Shown here: in pieces, positions 34,509-43,884 of the stretch
Position numbering within the stretch: the stretch's first letter is position 1
How the letters are laid out: every line of letters starts with the position of its first letter
Source of the DNA: an uncultured Burkholderiales bacterium
GTDB taxonomy: Bacteria; Pseudomonadota; Gammaproteobacteria; Burkholderiales; Burkholderiaceae_C
Length of the DNA stretch: 51,511 bases
Assembly (NCBI GenBank): GCA_903894995.1
Contig: CAITSG010000476.1
Span: 1-51,511, forward strand
Reading direction: 5' to 3'
Program-made: the position numbers and the translations under genes
Notes under the pieces: model-generated
Database searches by the model: none
Told to the model about the DNA's origin: nothing
What the model saw: the letters and a program-made list of their open reading frames with translations, nothing else

Positions 34509-36110
34509 ATGCAAACTGGCGATACAGCCCCAACGCCTCAGCGCATTGGCGTGCCGCGAGAGATTTTTCCCGGTGAAAAACGGGTGGCCACGGTCCCCGA
34601 TGCGGTGACCAAACTGGTCAAGCTCGGCTTTGCCGTGGTGGTGGAACAAGGCGCGGGCGAACTCGCTGACTTGTCGGATGCGGCCTATGTCGAAGCCGGT
34701 GCCACGATTGCGCCGAGCGCGACGGCCTTGTGGAGCGGCAGCGACATCGTCTTTAAAGTGCGTGCCCCCACGCCCGACGAAGTGGCGCTGATGCATGAAG
34801 GCCAGACCTTGATTGGCTTTTTGTGGCCCGCCCAAAACCCCGATTTGATGCAGCAGCTCGCGGACAAAAAGGTCACCGCGCTGTCGATCGACGCACTGCC
34901 CCGCACATTGAGCCGCGCCCAGAAGATGGACGCGCTGACCTCCATGGCGGGTGTCAGCGGTTACCGCGCGGTGGTGGAAGCCGCCAACGCCTTTGGCCGT
35001 TTCTTCAACGGCCAGATCACGGCCGCGGGCAAAGTGCCCCCCGCCAAAGTGTTCATCGCCGGTGCCGGTGTGGCCGGTTTGGCCGCCATTGGCGCAGCCG
35101 CCAGCCTGGGTGCCATCGTGCGCGCCAACGACACCCGCGCCGAAGTGGCCGACCAAGTGGTGTCGCTGGGCGGTGAGTTCGTCAAAGTGGACTATGAAGA
35201 AGAAGGCTCGGGCGGCGGCGGTTACGCCAAGGTCATGAGCGAAGGCTTTCAGGCCGCGCAGCGCGAGATGTACGCCAAACAAGCCAAAGAGTGCGACATC
35301 ATCATCACCACCGCGCTGATTCCCGGCAAGCCCGCGCCCAAGCTGATCACCGCCGCGATGGTGCAAAGCATGAAGCCCGGCAGTGTGATCGTGGACATGG
35401 CCGCCGAGCAAGGCGGCAACTGCGAGTTGACCGAACCCGGCAAGGCCGTGGTCAAGCACGGTGTGACCATCGTGGGTTACACCGACCTGGCTTCCCGCAT
35501 GGCGCGCCAGTCGTCCACCCTGTACGGCACCAACTTGTTCCGCCTGACCGAAGAGCTGTGCAAGACCAAAAATGGCGTGATCAACGTCAACATGGAAGAC
35601 GACGCCATTCGGGGCCTCACGGTCATCAAAAACGGTGAAATCACCTGGCCTGCACCGCCATTGGTGGTGGCCCCCAAGCCAGCCCCTAAGCCCGCTGCCG
35701 CGCCTGCCGCCAAAAAAGGCCACGGCCACGGGGAGCCATCCGGCCCCATGCCGGTGGGCCAGTTGCTCATCGTGTCAGCGGTCGCTGCTGTGCTGCTGGT
35801 GCTGGTGGGCGCGTATGCGCCTGCTGCTTTCCTGTCGCACTTCACGGTGTTTGTGTTGGCCTGCTTTGTGGGCTACATGGTGGTCTGGAACGTCAAGCCC
35901 GCGCTGCACACCCCGCTCATGAGCGTGACCAACGCGATCAGCTCGATCATCGCTATCGGTGCGCTGGTGCAGATCTCGCCTTTGGCTGCAGCTGGGCGTC
36001 CCAATACGCTGATCGCCATCTTGGCCTCTTTGGCCCTGGTGCTCACCGCCATCAACATGTTTGGCGGCTTTGCCGTCACCCAGCGCATGCTGGCGATGTT
36101 CCGAAAATAA
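34509..36110 (+). CDS. pntA: NAD(P) transhydrogenase subunit alpha
   Basis: Membrane proton-translocating transhydrogenase, NADH-binding subunit, 533 residues. The soluble domain I has [19 protein letters not shown] at the start, the nucleotide motif [17 protein letters not shown] (about 178-194), [18 protein letters not shown] and [19 protein letters not shown] Pro/Ala-rich linker and a His/Gly patch lead to four C-terminal membrane helices, so this is the fused PntAA-PntAB form. GAGG eight bases before the ATG supports the start. The partner pntB follows after an unusual 142-base spacer with three tandem hairpins. Supplies NADPH using the proton gradient. Confidence 0.95.
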   Translation: MQTGDTAPTPQRIGVPREIFPGEKRVATVPDAVTKLVKLGFAVVVEQGAGELADLSDAAYVEAGATIAPSATALWSGSDIVFKVRAPTPDEVALMHEGQTLIGFLWPAQNPDLMQQLADKKVTALSIDALPRTLSRAQKMDALTSMAGVSGYRAVVEAANAFGRFFNGQITAAGKVPPAKVFIAGAGVAGLAAIGAAASLGAIVRANDTRAEVADQVVSLGGEFVKVDYEEEGSGGGGYAKVMSEGFQAAQREMYAKQAKECDIIITTALIPGKPAPKLITAAMVQSMKPGSVIVDMAAEQGGNCELTEPGKAVVKHGVTIVGYTDLASRMARQSSTLYGTNLFRLTEELCKTKNGVINVNMEDDAIRGLTVIKNGEITWPAPPLVVAPKPAPKPAAAPAAKKGHGHGEPSGPMPVGQLLIVSAVAAVLLVLVGAYAPAAFLSHFTVFVLACFVGYMVVWNVKPALHTPLMSVTNAISSIIAIGALVQISPLAAAGRPNTLIAILASLALVLTAINMFGGFAVTQRMLAMFRK

Positions 36111-36111
36111 T

Positions 36112-36238
36112 GACTTTGGGGACAGATCTTCAGCTCTGTCCCCAACCGATTAAGACTTTGGGGACAGATCTTTAGCTCTGTCCCCGACTGATTGAAGAAT
36201 TTGGGGGCAGATCTTTGGCTCTGTCCCCGACCGATTGA
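36112..36238 (+). repeat. Three tandem hairpin repeats between pntA and pntB
   Basis: Three direct copies of a unit with a 42-43 base period. Each unit is GACTTTG-like, then a stem GGGGACAGA/TCTGTCCCC with an eight-base loop (TCTTCAGC, TCTTTAGC or TCTTTGGC), then CGAC/ACCGATTGA-like spacer. The first stem extends to 11 base pairs; the third has one G-U pair. Loop and spacer changes leave all stems intact. The array fills the whole pntA-pntB gap and stops 14 bases before the pntB start. Confidence 0.93.
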
Positions 36239-36252
36239 TAAAAGAGACCCTT

Positions 36253-37671
36253 ATGAACTCAAGTCTGGCCACGGTCGCTTACATCGGCGCGACCATCCTT
36301 TTCATCCTCAGCCTGGGTGGTTTGTCCAACCAGGAAACCGCTCGCCGCGGCAACCTTTACGGCATGATCGGCATGAGCCTGGCCGTGCTGGCCACCATCT
36401 TTGGCCCGCAAGTCACGGCCGAGGGCATCCCCATGATCGTGGGCTCCGTGCTGGTGGGTGCGCTCATTGGCCTGTACGCTGCGCGCAAAGTGCAGATGAC
36501 ACAAATGCCCGAGCTGGTGGCGTTGATGCACAGCATGGTCGGCATGGCGGCGGCGCTGGTCGGTTACGCCACCTATGTGGACCCTGAAGCCTCCAAGAAT
36601 TTGGAAGGCGCAGCACACGCCATCCACGCGGGTGAAATTTACATCGGTATTTTCATTGGCGCGGTGACCTTCTCCGGCTCGGTGGCGGCGTTTGGCAAGT
36701 TGTCAGGCCGCATCGGTGGCAGCCCCTTGTTGTTGCCTGCCCGCCATTGGCTCAACTTGGTGGGCTTGATTGCAGTCATTTATTTTGGCCGTGAGTTCAT
36801 GAACGCCCACACCGTGCAAGAGGGCATGGTGCCCTTGATCATCATGACCGCCATCGCCTTGTTGTTCGGCATCCACATGGTCATGGCCATTGGCGGCGCC
36901 GACATGCCGGTGGTGGTGTCCATGCTCAACAGTTACTCCGGCTGGGCTGCAGCGGCCACCGGCTTCATGCTGAGCAACGACTTGTTGATCGTGATCGGTG
37001 CTTTGGTCGGCTCCAGTGGCGCGATTTTGTCCTACATCATGTGTAACGCCATGAACCGCAGCTTCATCAGCGTGATCGCCGGTGGCTTTGGCACTACAGC
37101 CGCAGCGCCCAAGCCAACAGGTGAAGCGGCAGAGCCGCAAGGTGAAGTCAGCCCCATCTTGGCGGCCGAGACCGCGGAGTTGCTGCGCGACGCCAAAAAC
37201 GTGATCGTGGTGCCTGGCTACGGCATGGCCGTTGCGCAAGCGCAGCACACGGTGTTTGAAATCACCAAGCAACTGCGTGAAAAAGGCGTGAACGTGCGCT
37301 TTGGCATCCACCCGGTGGCCGGGCGCATGCCGGGTCACATGAACGTCTTGCTGGCCGAGGCCAAAGTGCCTTACGACATCGTGTTCGAGATGGACGAACT
37401 CAACGACGACTTCCCAGATACCGACGTGGCCATCGTGATCGGTGCCAACGACATCGTGAACCCCGCTGCCCAAGACGACCCGACCAGCCCGATTGCGGGC
37501 ATGCCGGTGCTCGAAGTCTGGAAGGCCCGCACCAGCATCGTCATGAAGCGTTCCATGGCCAGCGGCTACGCCGGTGTGGACAACCCCCTCTTCTACAAAG
37601 ACAACAACCGCATGTTGTTTGGCGATGCCAAAAAGATGCTGGACGAGGTGCTGATGGCCTTGAAGGCTTGA
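36253..37671 (+). CDS. pntB: NAD(P) transhydrogenase subunit beta
   Basis: 472 residues. About nine membrane helices carry the proton path (domain II), followed from about residue 290 by the soluble NADP-binding domain III with [57 protein letters not shown] and [17 protein letters not shown], all characteristic of PntB. It works with PntA to reduce NADP+ with NADH driven by proton entry. The chosen ATG follows GAGACCCTT, a modest ribosome binding site directly after the hairpin array. A strong terminator ends the transcript. Confidence 0.96.
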   Translation: MNSSLATVAYIGATILFILSLGGLSNQETARRGNLYGMIGMSLAVLATIFGPQVTAEGIPMIVGSVLVGALIGLYAARKVQMTQMPELVALMHSMVGMAAALVGYATYVDPEASKNLEGAAHAIHAGEIYIGIFIGAVTFSGSVAAFGKLSGRIGGSPLLLPARHWLNLVGLIAVIYFGREFMNAHTVQEGMVPLIIMTAIALLFGIHMVMAIGGADMPVVVSMLNSYSGWAAAATGFMLSNDLLIVIGALVGSSGAILSYIMCNAMNRSFISVIAGGFGTTAAAPKPTGEAAEPQGEVSPILAAETAELLRDAKNVIVVPGYGMAVAQAQHTVFEITKQLREKGVNVRFGIHPVAGRMPGHMNVLLAEAKVPYDIVFEMDELNDDFPDTDVAIVIGANDIVNPAAQDDPTSPIAGMPVLEVWKARTSIVMKRSMASGYAGVDNPLFYKDNNRMLFGDAKKMLDEVLMALKA

Positions 37672-37692
37672 GGCTGCCGCCGCACTTCAGAC

Positions 37693-37717
37693 AAGGGGCC
37701 CCTATGGCCCCTTTTTT
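37693..37717 (+). terminator. Rho-independent terminator after pntB
   Basis: Perfect eight-base-pair stem AAGGGGCC/GGCCCCTT with loop CCTAT, followed by a T-run. Sits 21 bases after the pntB stop. Confidence 0.92.
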
Positions 37718-37872
37718 AATGGGCCTGATGATTGGAAAAAACAGGGTGTGAATCGTTGGCTTGATCAGGTCATTCGATCATTTTGTGTATTTTTGAATCA
37801 TAAAATTGGCAGTTGTTGGCTCGGACTTACGCGTCGCCTTCGACGGACTTTTTTTGGATGGATAACTGATTC

Positions 37873-38751
37873 ATGTTTCATCACCCTGAGACACTGCGGG
37901 CTTCAGCCGCAGCTTTCTTTTCCTTAACCGACAGTGGACGCAACGGATGGTGGCGTTACATCTTGGGTGCTCTCCTGGTCAAGACAGTGGTTTTGGTGGC
38001 CAGCATCGTGATTTCAGAACTGATGTCGCACCAAGTTGCAGGCGACGTGAGCGAATTTGTGGCCACCCATGTGGATTTCATTCTTTTGATTTTGGGCACC
38101 TGGATGCTCCATGTGTTTTGGCATCGCAGACCCTGGCGCACCTTGATCACCACCCGCCAAGCCATCTCTTGGCCGCGGATTTTCCAGGGGGCGGCCGTAT
38201 GGGGCGTGATCATGCTGTGCTCCGTGGGGATCGAGAGCATGCTTTTTCCTGGACGATACGTTTGGAGTTTTGATGCCCAGCGCTGGCTGCTGTTTTTCAT
38301 GTTGGCCCTGCTCTTGACACCCCTACAGTGCGCAGCGGAAGAGCTGTTTTTCAGGGGCTACTTGCTGCAGGCTTTCGGGCGTATATGCCGTCATCCTCTG
38401 GTGGCTGCGTCACTCAGCAGTGTGATGTTCACCTTACCTCATTTGGTCAACCCTGAAGCAGTTGCGAACGGCATGTGGATCATGGTGGTCTCTTACTTCA
38501 CCATGGGTTTGTTTTTTGCACTGGTCGCTTTGCGTGACGCGCGTCTGGAGCTTTCCATCGGGGCACACACCGCCAACAATTTTTTTCTGATTGTGTTTTT
38601 CGGCTACAAGGATTCGCCTCTGCCCACATCGGCCATGTTCACGACACAGGCCTACGATCCGGTCTTTTCTTTGGTGTCCGTTGTGGTGAGTTCATTGGTT
38701 TTTTATGCATGGTTTTTTCATCGTCCACGGTGGGGAGCCAACAGGGCGTAG
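37873..38751 (+). CDS. CPBP family intramembrane metalloprotease (CAAX protease-like)
   Basis: 292-residue membrane protein with about eight membrane helices. The CPBP (ABI) motifs are complete: AEELFFRG (EExxxR) near residue 156, FTLPH (FxxxH) near 186, and GAHTANN (HxxxN) near 236. These ligate the catalytic zinc inside the membrane. Such proteins are implicated in peptide or bacteriocin-immunity processing, but no bacteriocin genes are adjacent. It stands alone between the pnt operon terminator and fadD and has no obvious partner. The substrate is unknown. Confidence 0.87.
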   Translation: MFHHPETLRASAAAFFSLTDSGRNGWWRYILGALLVKTVVLVASIVISELMSHQVAGDVSEFVATHVDFILLILGTWMLHVFWHRRPWRTLITTRQAISWPRIFQGAAVWGVIMLCSVGIESMLFPGRYVWSFDAQRWLLFFMLALLLTPLQCAAEELFFRGYLLQAFGRICRHPLVAASLSSVMFTLPHLVNPEAVANGMWIMVVSYFTMGLFFALVALRDARLELSIGAHTANNFFLIVFFGYKDSPLPTSAMFTTQAYDPVFSLVSVVVSSLVFYAWFFHRPRWGANRA

Positions 38752-38841
38752 TCTTTGCTTGCAAACCTCGGGAAATCCAGCATGAGTCAGAGTCAGCTTG
38801 ACGTCAGGAGTGCGGTAGACTGACCTCAGGAGAACCCCCGT

Positions 38842-40524
38842 ATGAACCTGAACCCCGTTTGGCTCAAGAGTTACCCCGAAGGCGTGCCCGCCGACATCGA
38901 TCCCACCCAATACAGTTCGCTGGTGGGCTTGCTCGAAGAGAGCTTTTCAAAATACGCCAATCGCACTGCTTACAGCTTCATGGGCAAGGATTTGAGCTTT
39001 GCCCAAACCGACCAAGAAAGTTTGGGCCTGGCGGCTTACTTGCAATCGCTGGGCTTGAGCAAAGGCGATCGCGTCGCGGTCATGATGCCCAATGTGCCGC
39101 AGTACCCGGTGGCGGTGGCGGCCATTTTGCGGGCCGGCTTGGTGGTGGTCAATGTCAACCCGCTGTACACAGCCCGTGAGCTGGAGCACCAGCTCAAGGA
39201 CTCGGGAGCCAAGGCGATTGTCATCATCGAGAATTTTGCCGCCACCCTCGAAAAGTGCATCGCGCAAACGCCAGTGCAGCATGTGATTTTGGCGGCCATG
39301 GGTGACCGACTGGGCCTGCTCAAGGGCGGCTTGGTGAATTACGTGGTGCGCAAGGTCAAAAAAATGGTGCCGTCCTTTAGCCTGCCCCAGGCGGTGCGCT
39401 TCAACGACGCTTTGTCCAAAGGGCGCCAACAAGCCTTTCGCAAGCCCGAGTTGACCGCCGATGACATCGCGGTGTTGCAGTACACAGGCGGCACCACTGG
39501 CGTGTCCAAAGGTGCGGTGCTGCTGCACCGCAACGTGATCGCCAATGTGCTGCAGTCCGAGGCCTGGAACGAACCAGCGATGAAACGCTTGCCAGCGGGA
39601 CAACAGCCTACATCCGTGTGCGCTTTGCCCCTGTACCACATCTTCGCTTTCACGGTGAACATGATGCTGGGCTTGCGCATGGGCGGCAAAACGATTTTGA
39701 TTCCCAATCCGCGTGATTTGCCTGCAGTGCTCAAGGAACTGTCCAAGCACACCTTTCACAGTTTCCCAGCTGTCAACACCTTGTTCAACGGCTTGGCCAA
39801 CCACCCTGATTTTGGCACGGTGAATTGGTCTAATCTGCTGGTGTCTCTGGGTGGCGGCACTGCCGTCACACCCAACGTCGCCAAGTTGTGGCTGGAAAAA
39901 ACCGGTTGTCCGATTTGCGAAGGCTATGGTTTGTCAGAAACCAGTCCGTCGGCCAGTTGCAACCCGACCATCAGCAAGGCATTCACGGGAACGATTGGTG
40001 TGCCGATTCCCGGCACCTTCATGAAGTTGCTCGATGACGATGGGCAAGAGGTGACAGCACCGGGTATGCCTGGCGAGATCGCCATCAAAGGCCCTCAGGT
40101 CATGGCCGGTTACTGGCAGCGCCCAGACGAGACCGCCAAAGTCATGACGGCTGACGGCTATTTCAAGTCGGGCGATGTGGGCACCATGGATGAGCGCGGC
40201 TACTTCAAGATTGTTGACCGCAAAAAAGACATGATTTTGGTCAGTGGCTTCAACGTCTACCCCAATGAGGTGGAAGAAGTGGCTTCGGCTTGTCCGGGTG
40301 TGCTGGAATGCGCGGCCATTGGTGTGCCCGATGAAAAAACCGGCGAAACGGTGAAGCTGGTGGTCGTCAAAAAAGACCCCGCACTGACCGCCGAGCAAAT
40401 CATGGCCTATTGCCGCGAGAACATGACCGCTTACAAGCAGCCTCGGGTGATCGAGTTCCGCGCCGAGTTGCCCAAAACGCCTGTGGGCAAAATCTTGCGG
40501 CGAGAGTTGCGCGATAAGGCTTGA
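38842..40524 (+). CDS. fadD: Long-chain acyl-CoA synthetase (FadD-like)
   Basis: Activates fatty acids with ATP and CoA at the inner membrane for beta-oxidation or phospholipid synthesis. 560 residues, matching E. coli FadD (561). ATP/AMP-binding motif YTGGTTGVSKGAVL (about 214-227), GYGLSETSP (about 360), GWFKSGD-type YFKSGDVGTMDERGYFKIVDRKKDMILVSG and the C-terminal KTPVGKILRRELR with its catalytic Lys are all in place. AGGAG lies upstream of the ATG. A terminator follows 36 bases after the stop. Not clustered with other beta-oxidation genes. Confidence 0.93.
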   Translation: MNLNPVWLKSYPEGVPADIDPTQYSSLVGLLEESFSKYANRTAYSFMGKDLSFAQTDQESLGLAAYLQSLGLSKGDRVAVMMPNVPQYPVAVAAILRAGLVVVNVNPLYTARELEHQLKDSGAKAIVIIENFAATLEKCIAQTPVQHVILAAMGDRLGLLKGGLVNYVVRKVKKMVPSFSLPQAVRFNDALSKGRQQAFRKPELTADDIAVLQYTGGTTGVSKGAVLLHRNVIANVLQSEAWNEPAMKRLPAGQQPTSVCALPLYHIFAFTVNMMLGLRMGGKTILIPNPRDLPAVLKELSKHTFHSFPAVNTLFNGLANHPDFGTVNWSNLLVSLGGGTAVTPNVAKLWLEKTGCPICEGYGLSETSPSASCNPTISKAFTGTIGVPIPGTFMKLLDDDGQEVTAPGMPGEIAIKGPQVMAGYWQRPDETAKVMTADGYFKSGDVGTMDERGYFKIVDRKKDMILVSGFNVYPNEVEEVASACPGVLECAAIGVPDEKTGETVKLVVVKKDPALTAEQIMAYCRENMTAYKQPRVIEFRAELPKTPVGKILRRELRDKA

Positions 40525-40560
40525 TGTTGCGCTGCCCGGATGCGCCGGGACTGAGTTAGG

Positions 40561-40588
40561 CGGCCACAAGTTCTTTTGTGGCCGTTTT
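40561..40588 (+). terminator. Rho-independent terminator after fadD
   Basis: Perfect nine-base-pair stem CGGCCACAA/TTGTGGCCG with a six-base loop, followed by four Ts. Confidence 0.9.
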
Positions 40589-40631
40589 CAATTTGACGCC
40601 TATTTCTGGCGAACAGAACAAAGGATGATCC

Positions 40632-41393
40632 ATGGCGGTGATCGGCATCATGAGTGCCCTGCACGAAGAGTTGGCTGCTGTGCTGGCCGACATGCCCGAC
40701 GAGCAGCGGGTGGTGGTGGCGGCGCGCGACTTTTGGGTGGGTCACTGGCAAGGCCATGCGGTCGTGGCGGTGCTTTCGCGCATCGGCAAAGTGGCGGCGG
40801 CCACCACCGCCACGGTGATGCTGGAGCGCTTTGGGGTGGATGCGCTGGTGTTCACCGGCGCGGCGGGTGGATTGGGTCCGGGGGTGCGTGTGGGCGATGT
40901 GGTGGTGGCCAGTGGCTTGGTTCAGCACGACATGGATGCCTCGCCACTGTTTCCCAGGCACGAGGTGCCGCTGTATGGTCGGGCCCTTTTTGAGGCCGAT
41001 GCCGCATTGTCCTTGCAACTGGCCGAAGCCGCGCAGCAGGTGCTGCAGGCGGCTGAGCGGCATTTGGGCCCGGACACCTTGGCCCAGTTTCAATTGAGTT
41101 CGCCCAAGGTACACCAGGGCTTGATCGTCAGCGGTGACCGCTTTGTCTCGACCAGCGCCGAAAGCCGAGCGCTTCGCGAGGCCTTGCCAGAGGCTTTGGC
41201 GGTGGAGATGGAGGGCGCAGCAGTGGCGCAGGTGTGCTTTGACTATGGCGTGCCGTTTGCGGCTGTTCGCACCATCTCGGACCGCGCAGACGACACGGCC
41301 CACACCGATTTCAATCGTTTTATTTGTGAGGTGGCCAGCCGCTACAGCCGGGCCATTTTGTTGCAGTGGTTGCGCGAGCGCGCTCCCACTTGA
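40632..41393 (+). CDS. mtnN: 5'-methylthioadenosine/S-adenosylhomocysteine nucleosidase
   Basis: Removes adenine from 5'-methylthioadenosine and S-adenosylhomocysteine in the methyl cycle; the second reaction feeds LuxS or homocysteine recycling. 253 residues. The start MAVIGIMSALHEEL holds Glu12, equivalent to the catalytic Glu12 of E. coli; VFTGAAGGLGPGVRVGDVVVAS is the purine-site region; VEMEGAAVAQVC and the catalytic Asp in TISDRADD complete the active site. AAAGGA precedes the ATG. It has about 20 residues more than the E. coli protein, mostly in the middle. Convergent with corA, seven bases apart. Confidence 0.93.
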   Translation: MAVIGIMSALHEELAAVLADMPDEQRVVVAARDFWVGHWQGHAVVAVLSRIGKVAAATTATVMLERFGVDALVFTGAAGGLGPGVRVGDVVVASGLVQHDMDASPLFPRHEVPLYGRALFEADAALSLQLAEAAQQVLQAAERHLGPDTLAQFQLSSPKVHQGLIVSGDRFVSTSAESRALREALPEALAVEMEGAAVAQVCFDYGVPFAAVRTISDRADDTAHTDFNRFICEVASRYSRAILLQWLRERAPT

Positions 41394-41400
41394 GTGGGTT

Positions 41401-42387
41401 TTATTGGAGCCAACCGCGCCGGCGGAAATACCACATGGGCACCACGGCGCTGGCGATCATCAAGATCAACGCGTAGGGGTAGCCCCATTTTTGGGACAGT
41501 TCAGGCATGTGCTGGAAGTTCATGCCGTACAAGCTGGCGATCAAGGTCGGCGGCAGCAGCGCCACACTGGCCACCGAGAAAATCTTGATGATCTTGTTCT
41601 GGTTGATGTTGATGAAACCAACGGTGGCGTCCATCAAGAAGTTGATCTTGTCGAACAAAAACGCGGTGTGGGAGTCCAGCGAGTCGATGTCTCGCATGAT
41701 CTGGCGGGCGTCTTCAAACTGGTCGGCGTTGAGCATTTTGGAGCGCATCATGAAGCTCAGGGCGCGGCGCGTGTCCATCACGTTGCGTCGAATGCGCCCG
41801 TTCATGTCTTCTTGCCGCGCAATCGCGCCCAGCACTTCACTGGCCATGGCGTCGGTCACATCGCCTGACAGGACGGTGTTGCCCACTTTTTCGAGCTGGT
41901 CGTAAATGCCTTCGAGCGTATCGGCCGAATATTCGGCGTCGGCGTCAAACAGTTTGAGCAGGACTTCCTTGGCGTCTTCGATCAGCCCGGGTGCCCGCCG
42001 TGCACGCATGCGCAAAAGGCGAAAAACTGGCACGTCTTCGTCGTGGATGGAAAACAGCACGCCTTGGCTTTTTAAGTCGGCGTTGTGCTGGTTCAGGATG
42101 AAAGCGCAGCGCACGGTGCGGGGCTCGTCATCGTCGGCGATCAAGAAGTCCGAGCGAATGTGCAGCTCGCCGTTGTCCTCTTCATAAAAGCGCGCGGATT
42201 CCTCGATGTCCTCGTCCATCGCGTCTTCCGGGATGGACAGGCCGAAGTACTGTTTGATCCAGCGCTTTTCTTCCGTTGTGGGCGACTCCAAGTCGACCCA
42301 GATGGGCTGGAAGCGGGAGAGTTCTTCCAATGACTCGATCTCTTCTTGGAAGAGGCGGCCGTTCACGAGGGTGAAGATGTTGAGCAT
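41401..42387 (-). CDS. corA: Magnesium/cobalt transporter CorA
   Basis: 328-residue CorA channel subunit that lets Mg2+ into the cell as a pentamer. The long cytoplasmic N-terminal domain is followed by two C-terminal helices, with the GMN selectivity motif in SLYGMNFQHMPEL between them. The final cytoplasmic tail is short and basic (YFRRRGWLQ). The protein looks complete. Its upstream region holds a 12-bp inverted repeat that would lie in or near its 5' leader. Whether this is connected with magnesium control is not shown. Confidence 0.94.
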   Translation of the reverse strand: MLNIFTLVNGRLFQEEIESLEELSRFQPIWVDLESPTTEEKRWIKQYFGLSIPEDAMDEDIEESARFYEEDNGELHIRSDFLIADDDEPRTVRCAFILNQHNADLKSQGVLFSIHDEDVPVFRLLRMRARRAPGLIEDAKEVLLKLFDADAEYSADTLEGIYDQLEKVGNTVLSGDVTDAMASEVLGAIARQEDMNGRIRRNVMDTRRALSFMMRSKMLNADQFEDARQIMRDIDSLDSHTAFLFDKINFLMDATVGFININQNKIIKIFSVASVALLPPTLIASLYGMNFQHMPELSQKWGYPYALILMIASAVVPMWYFRRRGWLQ

Positions 42388-42447
42388 GGCGAATCCGAAA
42401 AATGGCCAAGTGCCAAAAGTTCAAAGGGGCGGCGAAGGGGTTTTTGC

Positions 42448-42490
42448 AGCTTTCGAACGATGGGCAGGGTGCTCAGCGCGTTCGAAAGCT
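42448..42490 (-). promoter_or_regulatory. 12-bp inverted repeat upstream of corA
   Basis: AGCTTTCGAACG and its exact complement CGTTCGAAAGCT, 19 bases apart, between corA and the patatin gene. Read in the corA direction it forms a 12-base-pair stem with a 19-base loop ending about 60 bases before the start codon. It could be a leader structure, an operator, or the terminator of the upstream patatin gene, though no T-run follows in either direction (five A/T bases only). Confidence 0.5.
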
Positions 42491-42541
42491 ACCGACTCGG
42501 GGTAGTTTCCATGGCAATCTTTACCAGAATTAATCGGCGGA

Positions 42542-43792
42542 TTATCGCACCGGATGATGCGGTGTCGGATTTACAAAAGTCACGATTTCCTCGGCTCGAG
42601 CCGAGACGTCTGCCCGGCCCAAGGCCATGAGTGCACCCACGAACTCCGACTCAAACAGCAAATAACTCGCCAATGCCGCACCGCTGCCGCGAAGTGCTCC
42701 CAAGCCTTGCAGTACCCGAAGAATGGGTCTGGGCAGTGTGTGGGCAAACTTTTGGGCCAAGTCATCCAGTGATGCACTGGGTTGCAGCGTCAAAACATCG
42801 ACTGAACGCAGAGGCAACTGCGCTCTCAAGGCGTCGGGTAAAACGCGCAGCGTCTGGTTGATGTGGCTGATTTGTTCCACATCGGCCTCCAGTGTGTCGT
42901 GGAACACACTGTTCATGGCATGCCCTGCGATGGTGCCCAGTGATGGGCGTCCAGGAGTTTGGGTCGCCATCTCTGGCCCACCTTTTTGGGGCTGACTCAC
43001 GCCAATGGCCAAAATCCGGTCAGCGCCCAGATGCACGGCCGCCGACAAAGGTGAAATCTGGCGCATGGCACCATCCCCAAAAAATTCCATTCGGCCGTCT
43101 ACCCACAGGGGAGTGGATGGAAAAATGAAAGGAATGGCGCTCGATGCCATCAGATGCTCGATGGTGATGGGCTGCTGTTCGGCCCGCCTGCCGGGACGAC
43201 TCCACGGTATGGGTCGGCCATCGCGGGTTTGGCAAAAAGTCCAATGCACACCGCTGGAATAGCTCGAAGCCGTGACGGCCAAGGCTTGCAGCACACCTTT
43301 TTGCAGGGCTTGGTCGATCCGCTCCAATGCAATGGCCCGGTGCAGGGTGTTGACCAGGGCCAGATTGTCCATGGCGGCAGCATGTGCGCGTGCCGAGCTG
43401 AGCAAGCCCAGCGCAGTCGCCCAGCGGCTGAATTTGTCCAAAGGGGTTTGTGGCAAGTGGTAAACGTCGCTGGTTCGAATATGGGCCCAAAAATTCGCCA
43501 AATCGTTCAGACCGTTCAGGCCATCCAAGGCCTTGCTGGCCAGGAATGTGGCGTTCAAGGCCCCAGCCGATGTCCCCGCCAAGACTTGGAACGGAAAACT
43601 TTGAAGTTTTGCTTCTTGTCGGTCCAGCAGTTGGCCAATCGCCTGCAAAGCACCTGCCTGGTAAGCCGTGCGTGCACCACCCCCCATGAGGACCAGGCCA
43701 TTGACATGGGCTGGCCTCAGTGGGTCCGGACGTGCGGGCGTTAGATTGGCAAGCGGCGAAACGGGTTGGGCGGTCAGGTTGTCAATGGGCAT
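42542..43792 (-). CDS. Patatin-like phospholipase family protein
   Basis: 416-residue patatin/RssA-type acyl hydrolase. The oxyanion loop is LVLMGGGARTAYQAGAL, the nucleophile elbow GTSAGALNA (Ser near residue 74) and the catalytic Asp lies in FFGDGAMRQ (DGA motif near residue 240), giving the Ser-Asp dyad. No signal peptide or membrane anchor is visible. The family hydrolyses lipid acyl esters; the substrate is unknown. Upstream of and in the same direction as corA but separated by 154 bases, so an operon is uncertain; divergent from the MFS transporter. Confidence 0.87.
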   Translation of the reverse strand: MPIDNLTAQPVSPLANLTPARPDPLRPAHVNGLVLMGGGARTAYQAGALQAIGQLLDRQEAKLQSFPFQVLAGTSAGALNATFLASKALDGLNGLNDLANFWAHIRTSDVYHLPQTPLDKFSRWATALGLLSSARAHAAAMDNLALVNTLHRAIALERIDQALQKGVLQALAVTASSYSSGVHWTFCQTRDGRPIPWSRPGRRAEQQPITIEHLMASSAIPFIFPSTPLWVDGRMEFFGDGAMRQISPLSAAVHLGADRILAIGVSQPQKGGPEMATQTPGRPSLGTIAGHAMNSVFHDTLEADVEQISHINQTLRVLPDALRAQLPLRSVDVLTLQPSASLDDLAQKFAHTLPRPILRVLQGLGALRGSGAALASYLLFESEFVGALMALGRADVSARAEEIVTFVNPTPHHPVR

Positions 43793-43884
43793 GGCAACAT
43801 GGGCGGGTGAACAAGGCTGTAAAAGGAGGAGAAGGCCAGGGGCTGGATGGGTGTTAAATTCAGACGATTTACCGGCATTGTTTC

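Noticed and set aside
34476-35729. 417-codon minus-strand frame opposite pntA
   Set aside because: Gly/His-rich shadow of pntA, overlapping all its conserved motifs.
36112-36238. CRISPR array
   Set aside because: The repeats are contiguous with a 42-43 base period and near-identical loops and spacers; there are no unique spacers and no cas genes.
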